A stretch of DNA of 64,000 nucleotides from the NCBI GenBank assembly GCA_016801885.1, contig CM028889.1:21458001-21522000 (forward strand), written 5' to 3'. The translations under genes were made by a program, and so were the position numbers. The notes beneath the pieces are model-generated. The model had not been told where the DNA came from, searched no databases, and was given only the letters and a program-made list of their open reading frames with translations. This stretch comes from Toxotes chatareus (lineage: Eukaryota > Chordata > Actinopteri > Toxotidae). Positions 1 to 12,200 of this stretch are shown in pieces. Each line of letters begins with the position of its first letter. Position 1 is the first letter of the stretch.

Positions 1-297
1 AAAAGTTCACTGATTTACTCCTGATCATATTAAGCCCTGTAAGAAATCTGCGGGGTAAAATTTATTATAATATAAGTTAATAAAATGTAAGCTGTCTGTG
101 CTAAGATATCGACTGTGCAGTAATTATTCAGTTGCCTCACCAGGGCATCTTCTTAAAGTAAGACTGCTCTTAACCAAATATATTTGTTCCATAAATTTCT
201 TATCGTAGTTGGCACTTTGTGTGTATTGTTTATACAATGTGTGTGATTGCATTTCCTTTTTCTTCTGTGTGTATCCATGCTTACATGCTGTTTCCAG
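1..297 (+). other. Intron of the ATP8B-class flippase gene (5' exons outside window)
   Basis: No coding signal is seen. The stretch ends in a pyrimidine-rich tract and the AG at 296-297 that opens the first exon in the window. The exons encoding the cytosolic N-terminus and TM1 of the flippase must lie upstream of base 1. Confidence 0.7.
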
Positions 298-3200
298 TGT
301 GTCCCTGCCATCTCATCCATACCCTGGTACATCACTATCATCCCTCTGATCATCGTACTCTCTGTGAGAGGGCTGAAAGACCTCGCCAACGACATGGTGA
401 GACCACTGCACGCTCCCTTGTGCCCCCTCTGTCAGCCAAGCATAGTCTGGGATGGGGGAATACCCCTCAGCGATGAGTGTACATGCTCACACACAAATGC
501 ATGATCTTAAAACACAAATATATGACCGGGCTCACGCATGCATTTATGCACCAAGCACTTAAGCATGTATGCACTCTTTTCTCTCCTTCATTGTCCTCAT
601 TGACTCCTTGTCCTCTCCTCATTGACAAAACCAGTCATCCCAGTAGCATTAATTTTCTCTCCTATCATTAAAGCTTTTCCTTTTAAATGCAGGCGTGATG
701 TTTTGCATGGAGAATTCTCTGGTTAAGTGCATCACTGAGTTACGGTCGTTAACAGCTCTGGGTGAAACGCTTGCTTGACCCCTCTCTATTGACTAATCAT
801 TTAGTGGAGGGTGTAAATCTCCCAGCTGGTGTCACTGTAGAGCCCCGTAATGGCGTTTCTCCTTTCTCCTGTTCAACCTTTCATGGCCACCCTCACTCCC
901 TCTCACACGCTCCCTGTCCATCACTCTTTTCCTCCATCCATGTCGCGCTTCTCAATCTGTCTCTTTCTCACATTCTCTTTTTTCGGGCTGTCTTTCCCTC
1001 TCTCCATCTGTGGTCCAGCAAAGGAGACGCAGCGACTCTGAGATTAACTCCCGACCCTGTGACGTGCTCATCTCCCAGAGGTGAGGACAAAGACAGTGGG
1101 TTATTCTCTCAGGACTAGGTGCAGTTCCCGGTTGAAACAGCCCTCTAATGAAGCTCTAATGAAGTGTGAATGAGTGAATCCCTAGATGCTCCCTTTGTAC
1201 ATTAGAGCAGCACAAAAACACAGAAGAACTATGACTAGGATCTTGATGCCATCATCATCTGAAGCTAGGACACCACAGATTTTGTTTTTACAATATACAC
1301 TACTTTTATATTCTCATACAGAATTTGATAAAAGAGATAGATCGAAAAGAAATGCGCTTCTAAACTTTTCATTATTGATAGTATTGGCTTGTGTTTATTG
1401 TGTGTTTATAAACATTTCTGATGAAATCAAACTTTTCACTTCATCACTTTTATAACTGTCTTGAGATGTACTGTAGCCAGAGTGTAGTGTTAGTTCAGGT
1501 ATTAAATCATTGATTAACAGCAGTTTTGGGAAGGTTTAGTCCCCCATTTTGAAACTTTGGTGGTGAGGCTATTTTTTTCTGGATCTCAGATTATGTCCTC
1601 AGAATAATATCTGTTAAGTTGTTGATCAATCACAAATCAGTGAAGTGCTCGTAGGGTGTTCCTGCATATTTATCTCATGCAAATTTTACTTTTACTTTTT
1701 AAAATATGCTTAACGCTCATCTGTTCTCTGTCTTAGCTTTAACACAGCACAGTGGAAGGACCTGTGTGTGGGAGATGTACTACGGATCCACAAAGACCAA
1801 GTCATCCCTGTGAGATACTCAATGTAGAAAAAAACAAACAAACAAACAAACAACAAAACAAAGCTGTTTTGGAGTAAACAAAGTGTCTGATCAGTCGTCG
1901 TTGCGCAAATAGAAAATGACAGCATTAACTACTTGTTAGCCTATGCTATAGACAGCTGTTATAAACATTTCAGCACAGAGGCATCCATCAGTTGAATTTT
2001 TAAATATATATTATGTGATATATAAGAAAAATAATAGTTGAATTTTGCTCCATTTGTATTCCCAGTGACTTTCCACTGAGCTCGCTCTTTGCATTATTTT
2101 CATATTTTCCCTCTTTGCTCACAGGCAGATCTTCTCCTCCTGTGCAGTTCAGAGCCTCACAGTTTGTGTTATGTGGAGACAGCAGACATTGATGGGTAAG
2201 AATCACAGTCAGCTTAATAAATCCATTCACTCATTCTGATACTTTTCTGATTCAGTCATCATTGGATTTATCGGATAATCACTATAAACTACACACACTA
2301 TTGTATGTATTAACTTTTTGTGGATTATATGAGTAATAATAGTGGTGCATTTACAAGACTGCTTATTTACTTGCACACTGCCTTGACTTCTTCCTTGCTG
2401 GTCTCTTTAATATTGACAATGAATGTATTTTCTGCATACAGAGAGACCAACCTCAAATACCGACAGGCACTGAGTGCCACACACACCGAGCTGACCTCTC
2501 AGCCCTCAGAGGAGACCCTCGCTGCCTTTGATGGTGGTGATTTCTATTAAAAATACAGATTCCAAGTGTGCTCATTTTAAAGTAGAGCAAAAATTGCGTT
2601 GTCCTAAGTAAGTAGAGATGCAACCTCTCGTTTTACAGGTGTCGTGCTCTGTGAGGAACCCAACAATCGCCTGTACACCTTCAGGGGCCAGCTGCACTGG
2701 CGAGGACAGTGTCATCTGCTGGACAACGAGCACATCCTGCTGAGGGGAACAGTCCTGCGCAATACAGAGTTTGCTTATGGCTTGACGATATACACTGGTA
2801 CATGTAGAGCAATTTATTCCGATTCAAAAAGGGGATATCATCACAGATTTCTCTGGAATTCCTACGCTTGAGAAATTATAGAGAGGGGTAGAATGAATTA
2901 AGTTCTTTTTGAGTTTAAGACTTAGAGACTGAGGTATGTGGATGAAGAGAGGCCCTGATATATGGCACAATGCCCCACAGAGGTGTGTGATAAGAGATAA
3001 GACTGTTGCAAAATGTTTTGTCTCCAGGCCACCTGTATCCTCATTTCACCTTCTACTGTGGCCTCCACTTGCTCCAATGACAAATTTTATTATGTGGAAT
3101 ACATTATACTGCTAATTACGGGCAGTACTTAACTCTTGCTAGAGTGGGTCTGTTAACGTCCGGCAGATTACAGGCTCCTCCTGTCTTTTAAGTGATCATT

Positions 3201-6200
3201 GATCGGATATTACAGAACCAGGCGGAGGTGTCATGGATGTCACTGCTATGACCCTTTCAGTTCTGGTAAAGCAGATCAATAGATCAAATTCTTCCAGAGA
3301 TGGGTTTAATACCATTCATCAGAGAAAGTCTATTGTTATGACCCCAGTTTAGCCTGAATATAACTCTTAACCCTCCTCACACACACTTCACATAACCTAC
3401 TTTAAATTAGGCGTGATCAAGGTTGACATACTCTTGTCATTGTAGGACTAAGTTTGAATCAGTTTTCTGTCCTTGAACAGTTTGACGATATGACACACAT
3501 TCTCAGTTTTGTCATTTTTACACATTCAGCTCAGGGTCTTTCAGCAGTCTATGTGAGATTGAGACAACAGCACTGGAAAACATAATGTGAAACATTATTG
3601 ATCCCTGCAAGGGAAATTCTCTCTTCCCCCTGACCTCTCAGCAGCGGGGTCAGACACCCCCGGAGCTGTTAGGGATTCAGCATCTTGCTCAAGGGCACGT
3701 CAGCAGATGCTTGCTGACACGAGGGCTCGAACTCTCACCCTCTGGCTGCAGGATGGTCTCCCAACTTGCTCGGCCAGGTCGCTGCAGCGATAGCATCTAA
3801 TTGCAGTCTGTTCTGTACCAGGCGCCGACACTAAGATCTTGAGGAACTGTGGGAAACTGAGAGTGAAGACGACGCAAACGGAAAAAGTTTTCAACAGAGT
3901 GGTGATCGGGGTGAGTGGGTACAGGGCAAGGGGATGACAACCATGAGGCATGTTGTATATAAACTGTTTGTCTATATTCTGGATCTCCAGATAGTCCTGT
4001 CCGTGCTGCTGGCAGCTCTGCTTCTTGCCATCGGCTGTGGCGTGTTTTCGAGTCAGGTCATGAGTCAGACAGGGGTTCTCTCTGCTCTGGTGGTTAACGG
4101 CAATCCAGTCTACACTGGGTTCCTCATCTTCTGGAGCTACATCATCCTGCTTAGCCCAGCCATGCCCATAGCCCTCTACATCTCGTTAGTTACATCTGCA
4201 ATATTGCACTTCCTAATATACATATATTAAACACACTTGTGTTTGTGTGTACACTGTCTTACTATGTATGTGTGTCCCATGCCTGTGTGTCCATAGGTTT
4301 GAGCTGATCCACACGGTTCACAGCCTGTTTATTGGCTGGGATATAGGGATGTATTGGCAGCAGGCAGACAGACCGGCCCAGGCCAGGAATACTTCACTGA
4401 ACGAGGAGCTCGGCCAAGTGGGATACCTGCTGAGTGACAAAACTGGGACACTAACTCAGAACCGTTTGCTCTTCAGACAGTGCTGCATAGCTGGGGAGAT
4501 CTATGGTAACAATTAAAAGACACTCATTCTGTTTCACATTAAAAAACTGTAACTGTCTCATGAATTTCCACCCAGTAAACTACTACGCTATAAGACAAAG
4601 TACATTTTCAATGTGATATTTTAATTGTCCAACTTAGAAGGAAAGACGTTTGTCTCCTGGTTGTCCAACAGTTTAGTGTGTTTACAGGAATGTGTGAAGT
4701 TAACAGATTGTATCCTAGCTAATCAACGCAGTAATTTGCTTCCTTGAGTATTAATTTATGAAACAGGGTTTGATAAAAGGCTGTGATCAAAGTTTCCACA
4801 CTGGCTGACAATGGAACTCTGGAGAGGCGACCTCACATGAGCCATGATGAACCTCATTCCTCAAGAGAGAGACAACAGGAGACACTTAACATGCTCATAT
4901 TCAACAGCCATGTGTCCATCTTCTAAATATTTAACACCACCTCTGGCCACAGAAGACAAACCGTAATTGAAACCTTGTCAGAATCGCATCAGCCATATGT
5001 CGTATGTCTGAACCATTTCCTGCTTCAGACCCCACGTCTTTCTTTCCCAACATTTCAAATGCTCTTTGCAAATTGTTAAGTATAATCATTTTTCTACTTT
5101 CACAGGCGATGCATCAGTCAGGGCAGAGGACATAGAGGTACGACATTATTGCTCTCAAATCTCTGAAGCCTTTTGTTTTTTCTTCACCTCCTCCTTATGT
5201 ATTTCCAACCACATTCCAAGATAATATCAAATAGGGTTAATATTTTTGTAATCTCTGCTGCCATCATTATTAGCATCAGCATTGCCATTAGCATTAGCCA
5301 TAGCTGTATGCAACACTGTATAAAGTCAGTGCAGAGTAACTTTGAGTCTGCCATCTTTTCCCCTACACGTGTGCAGCCCATGGACTTTAGCTGGAATCCA
5401 TTCTCTCGCGGTGGTCTTTGCATGTCGGCTCCCAGCCTGGTGGAGAAACTCAGAGGACAGCAGTGTCCAATCAGCAGACAGTTCCTCACCGCACTGTCTT
5501 TGTGTCACACTGTCATGGCTGAGTGGAAGGAAGGTGAGCTTATACGTGTGAGATGGTGTGAAATTGTGTGAGATTATCCGTGTTGTTTGTGATTCAGACC
5601 AAGGTAACTGAGTTGTCATCCTCTATCTGATAAAACTGTCAAACCTCAGTCGATATCTGACAGCACTGGTCTGATATTGAATGGAATCTTGATGTGTGGT
5701 TCTTGTTTCGATTTTGCTTTTATATTACGCTGACTGACCTGATGGGGGTGCTACATTTACAGGCCAAGATATTGTCATTCACTTGTGTGTAAATATAATC
5801 TCAGACACCAGCTGATAACAAAACGTGAAAGGAAGATGCATTTCATTACATTTACCACTAAGCTCCTGTAATAACATGCATTGATGAGGTTACTCACAAG
5901 CGCAATAGACCATTCTTGGAACATGTTTGCTTCCACCTTGTGTTTTGACTGTGTTTCTCCAGAGGCTCCAGTTTACCAGGCTGCATCCCCAGATGAGGAA
6001 GCTCTCGTTGGCGCAGCCAGGGAGCTGGGCTGGGTCTTCCTTTCTAGGACAAGAGACTTTATTGTTGTCTCTGAGCTGGGTGTTACTCGACAATATCAGC
6101 TGCTGGCACTGCTGGACTTTACCAGCAAGAGGAGACGCATGTCTGTCCTGGGTGAGAGTGGCCCTCTAAATATACACAAATAACAAAATATCTTCAACCT

Positions 6201-9200
6201 TACGATCTCTTTTGTAATTAGAGATATATTAAGTTCTTCCATGTCACTGTCAATATAGATAAAATTTCGGGAAAATTTTATCTATATTGGTTTTGTGTTG
6301 TTTTCCAGTTCGGGAGCCAGAGGGTGGGTTAAAGCTGTACTGTAAAGGGGCGGACATAGTGATCCTGGAGAGACTGCAGAAGGACTCTCTGTATCAGGAA
6401 AGGACTGAAACAGTGCTTGAGGTGAACTAGAGTTTCTACTAAACCAGCAGTGTGTGATGTACAGTACACATAGTGAGCCTACTATTTATATGGCACTATG
6501 TCAGGACATTTTGGTCTTCATTTCAGTATTAAACTGTAGAAACTTACCCATAATGATTTTCTGATTTGCTGTTCCTTGCAAAGAAATAGCCCTGCACACA
6601 TTTGTGCAGTGTAACATTTTTACTCTTTTTTTATGGGGATTGAGCAAACAAGATGCAATGTGTTAACTAGTGAGCTTTAAATGTGCTGGTAGATGGATTT
6701 TGTTGCCTTTGGACAGAGCCATTCTAGCTGATTCCCCTGTTTCCAGTCTTAATGCTGAGCTAAGCTAAGTGGCTGTTGGCTGTAGCTTCACATGTAGGCG
6801 TATTTCCCAAAATGTCAACAGTTTCTTTAAGAGCAGTAAAGCACAGAGGTAAGTTAAAGCACATAACTGTTTTTCGCTGTGTCAAATGCAGAAAAACAAA
6901 CTATCAAAAAAACCTGTAGCACACATATATATTTATTTATTTATGAATGTGTAACTTTCCTTGTGAAAACAAGGAAATGGACCAGTCATCTCCAGTTTAG
7001 TCTTCCTGAGACTAGTTGGGACATGCATGCAGGACTAAAATGTTTATCTCATGTTTTCTCTGTCGATTCTTCACTTCGGCCTCAAAGATCGCTTGTTAAA
7101 TAAAGTGCGGCCTGTCAAATAACATGTTAACTTATCTCCCGTCAGCTGTTTGCTCAGGCCTGCCTGAGGACTTTGTGTGTTGCGGTTCGATCTGTTTCTG
7201 AGGCATCATGGGAACAGTGGAGTAAAACTCTGGCCCAGTCTGCGGCAATGGTGACCTGTGACCGTGACGCAGCGCTGGAAAAGCTATATGATCAGATGGA
7301 GAGTGAGCTGCAGGTGGGCTGCTCCTCAGTGTGATTTTATATGTTTATTGTCAGGTCTACATTTAGAGTAGTATAGCTGATCATTGAAACAGGAAGACCA
7401 GTACAGATAGCCCTTTTAAATCAATTTTGTGCTCAAGGATTTCTGCTGTTTATGTGTCTCTAAAAGAACTTTCATATTTGTGGAGCAAAAAGTTGTTGAA
7501 ATCCTATATCCTATAATCCTGTGTTTTTTCATGCTATGAGGTTGAGTATCACTCATATCATCTCCCCATCAATCCGACAAACCATGCTATTTCGTAATAA
7601 ATCCAATATTTTGTAGGAAAGATTTTTAAAAAATAAGATAACTTTCATGTTTTGTAGCTTCTGGGGGTGACAGCTATAGAGGACCGGCTTCAGGAGGGCG
7701 TTCCTGAGACTATTGCTCTGCTTCAACAGGCTGGGCTTAAAGTATGGGTACTTACTGGGGACAAAAAAGGTATCGTGACATACAGTAGCAGGAGGGAGGA
7801 ATGGACCATTTTAAATGATGTGCTGCAGCTACATGAAAAGAAAGTTTCACTGTGGTTTCTGTCTTTCCTGCTCCATTTTTCTTCACCCTGGTAGAGACTG
7901 CAGTGAATATTGGATATTCTTGCAAACTACTGGATCCCGATACCAGATTACTGGAATGGCAGGAGCTGAGGTTAGCAATGATAAAACCACACAAACACAC
8001 ACATGCACACACTCGCACTTTCTCATTGATCTTTGTGTGTTTGCCCCTGCAGACAGATACTCCAGGGCCCAGACCCAGGGGTGAGTTTCTTCAAGGCCAG
8101 ACAGATGGAGCTGTGGGCTGTAGACACGGAAATGGCCAGAGCGAAGACCGCTGTGGTCCTTACTGGACCTGAGCTGGTAAACACCGGACTGTACAGTAAA
8201 TAGGTTGCTTATTAAGTTGTCTAAGGGCTGAATAGCTGTCGTCATATAGTTGTAATAACTCATGAAAGGTTGTTTTGTTAATATCAGAGACTAGGAGAGG
8301 TCAGTTGAAAGCAGAAATACTACTACTACTACAACTGCTGTTGCTGCTGTTTTCATCGTGATGAGGTATTGGACATAAAGCATAAAGTTTTTAGGCGTGT
8401 ATCAGATTTTCTCTAAAAACATATACTGACACAAGATGCCTTAAAGGCCATGATGGGGTGTTATTATATATGAACGATTTCTGCCAAAGATAAAACAGTT
8501 TTGGTGTTTTCACATCTAAGATTTCTGTCTTTTCTCTGCCTCTTTCTCTGTGCTTTTCTAACTGGTTTGAAGTGCGGGGCTTTGCTGGAAGGAGGCGGTG
8601 TAACTTAACTCCATGCACTAATTGGGCTTTAGCAACTTCTGAATCAATCAATCATTTGTTGGGCCTTGCTTGTTTTTCCAGGTCACACCCACACCCCTAA
8701 TGAAGCAACGTTTTTGACCATTAAACTTTTAACAAGTGATACATGATACAAGTAATACACATGTTGTATTTTTAGTCATGAATGTTTTAGCATGTAGTGA
8801 AAAGCAAGTTTTCAGGGGCTTTAAAAATTGATTACAATTGTGAGATGTCAAAGCTGTCTCTATTAAAACAGAGACCATCATAAATCCAAAAGCAAATATG
8901 GCAGCTCCTCTAGATGTCCTGTTAAAAAGGTAGGGCCATTTAAACTGAGCTGTCTGATGATGTTGTACCCCAGGCAGAGTTTGATCAGAGACCAGAATGG
9001 GAGGCCACGTTCATGAGCCTGGCAGAACAGTGTCAGTCGGTGCTGTGCTGTCGTGTAACACCCGCACAGAAGGCTGACATCGTCAAGTTGGTGAGGAAAC
9101 ACACCAGCGCAGTTACTATGTCCATCGGGGACGGTGCCAATGATGTAAACATGATCAAAAGTAAGTCAGGCGACATGGAAAAATGACAGTGGAAATGTGT

Positions 9201-12200
9201 GTTGGTAGTTCTTTTTTTCTGCTTTGATTGTTTGTGTTTTTACCCTCTATTTCTGTTTCAATCCCTGTCTTTTCCCATCCACCAGCGGCTCATATTGGTG
9301 TGGGACTGGCGGGAGTGGAGGGAGGTCAGGCAGTGCAGAATGCAGATTTTGCATTGTCCCAGTTCAGATTTCTGCAGAGGCTGCTGCTGGTGCACGGGCG
9401 CTGGTCATACAGGCGCATTTCCCTCTTCCTGCGCTACTTCCTGTTTAAGACCTGTGGCTTTGCTCTGGTGCACGTATGGTTCGGTTTCTTCAATGGCTTT
9501 AGTGCTCAGGTCAGACACGTGGACTAAATTCAATGACACGAAGCCTTAAAGTTACGTAAAGCGTCTTGTGTTTATTCCACTGCCTGTTTCTCTCTTGCAG
9601 TCTCTGTATGAGACATGGTTCATCGCTCTCTACACAGTCTTCTACACAGCATTCCCAGTTATGTGTGTGGCCTTCTTTGAACAGGTGAGATAAAGGTTTT
9701 TATTAACTAGCCAACCAAATACAGATTTCTGTCACAATACTCCAGGCTGCCTCTTTGTATTTTAGGATGTGAGTGCAGAAAGCAGCCTCAGGTGGCCTGA
9801 GCTGTACAAGTCCGGACAGCGACAGGAGCTCTCCAGCCCTCTGATGCTTTGCCTGTCACTCCTGTACGCCGTTTACACATCGCTTGTTCTCTTCTTCATC
9901 CCGTTCGGAGTTTTCTACAACACAGCCTTTGACTACCAGACCATGGCGGTCACTGTCGCCATGGCTGCCACGTTTACTGCCACAATTGAGGTCAGGATGG
10001 CATTTATCATTCAAGACAATCACAGATGATAGAATATAATTTTGTAAACAAGGAATTTTTAAGCATTGTTATGGTAACTCCACACTTTATTTCTCATATT
10101 CAGAGAAAAGAGCTTCAGTCAAAAATCTGATCATTTAGAAATTATGGACTCTGCTCAAACTGTAGCTGGAGCAACCAAAAATGAGGCAGATTATAAAAAT
10201 TAAAAAAAAAAAAAAAATGTCACCACTTCCTTACAGTTAGTTATTGTACTGTACATGTACCATGGTCCTGTAACTGTGCTGTTTCTGTTCTGTCTGTTAG
10301 ATTATGCAGCTGACCAGATACTGGACTAAGTTCAATATCGCAGCGGTGTGTGTCTCTGTGCTGCTGTTCTTCATCTGTTCCAGGATCACCCACAACTCCC
10401 GCCTGTTTCAGAGATCACCCAGCGACTATTACTTCCTCGGTACACTTCTCTGCTCAATGCAGGCCCACTCCTTATTCATTCCTGCAACCCAAGTGGAGAC
10501 AAACAGCATCAAAAGAACATAGAAAAGACATACACCACTTCATGAAATGTCCATTTCAGTGACTATTTAATGTCTTAATATCTTTTGATCTGATGAAGTG
10601 AAGGATCTGTCATTGTGTCTGTGAACAGGTTTGATTGCTCTGTGTGTGTGTTATTCATCAGGTGTGTCTGATAAGGCCTTCATTGATCCAGTTGTGTGGC
10701 TCACAGCTCTACTCACCTCCTGGACGGCTGTTTTGCCCTCAGTGACCTCTCATGCCCTCAATGTCATCCTCACCATCCATGACAGACACAAGGTGAGACA
10801 AATGACAAATGCCAAAAAATAATAAAACTAAAAGACAAAGTCGACAGAGGCAAGAAGAAAAGGAGGTGGAGAATCAGATTACAAAGGTGTAGTTAACCTA
10901 TGTTAGTAAAAATATATATTGAAATTTTTGGGACAACTACAAAAATCCAACATTCTACAGTTCTATAAAATATCTCCAAACAATCTGCAGTGGCCTCACT
11001 CAGGTGTTTGGACAAAAATTTCAATGGTTACATAATAATTTCAGTGTTTTTCACAGTGATAATTCTCAGGTTGAGTGCCTCATACTGGGTTGTGATGAAA
11101 CCATACCTTCTGCTGAAGGATGGTGTTGACATGTTCAGAAACATATGTGTTTGACTTGAGGATCAACTCAATGTGATACTGAATTTGGTCACTATTTCAT
11201 GCTATTTTGAATTTGTAAAACAGCTGAAATTGTTTACCATGCCTTGTGAGGTTTTTTTTTTTTTTTACGCTAAGTCATTAAGGCTTCTCCTTTCCTTAAA
11301 GTACAAATAAACATTTGTAATGGGTAATGCTCACTGATTTCTCTCTCACCTGGCTGTGATTTAGGTCCACAGTGTGTCCCCTCAGCCGGTGGAGCTGAGG
11401 TCAAACTTCAGAAGAGGGACGACTTTCCGCCGTTCCTCTTATGCCCTCTCTCAGGGAGCTGGACATGGACGCCTGATCACCTCTGGGATGCACATCCACA
11501 GCTCGGCGCCACCGGTGCATGAGAAGGTGACTGCTGACTTACAAGGCCAAATTCACACGAAGGACAATAATAACACTACAAATTGCACATGAATAATGAG
11601 TTTCTAATGGGAAAGTATGTGAATATGTAGATTGTTTCTGTAACACAGACTTGAAAAGATGACTCGTTATGTTTTCCATATTTTGTTTTTGGGGGGGGGG
11701 CAACTCTTAGTGGAGCTAGCACTCTTTTGTATTGCTGCTATTTTCCGATAAAGTAAGTAATATAATATACAAAATACATTATGTACCACAAACCTAGTTT
11801 ATTACCTTTACATAGACAATTTATTTCTGTATGAATATCTTTCCTCATTGTAGTGACTGCTCTTGTGGTAAAAAATTCAGATTTCCATCTGCTGAGGTCA
11901 CAGGGGATTCCCCTTAAAAGATCAGACCAAACACAATAAACCAACAGCACCGCTTTGTTTTACAATTGTTTTATTTGTTAATTTATTTCAAAACACGCAA
12001 TTTTACCCATATTATCCTTTTAAGTTTTTATTTTTCTGTAACAGTTATTACTCAGATTTTTTTCCTTCTCAAAAGTCTCAACTAGAGTGAAACTAAAAGT
12101 CCTCCACAGGCTCTCCGGCTTCTGCAGTGGGAGGATGGAAAAGAGGCTTTCTGACGAGACGCCGTGAGTGGGCTTGTCCCTCGTTTCTGTGTGGGTGGAG

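Noticed and set aside
3934..3990. ATG and leader in front of the TM3 exon of the flippase
   Set aside because: The frame is open but this is intron; the AG at 3989-3990 joins in phase with exon 3822-3910.
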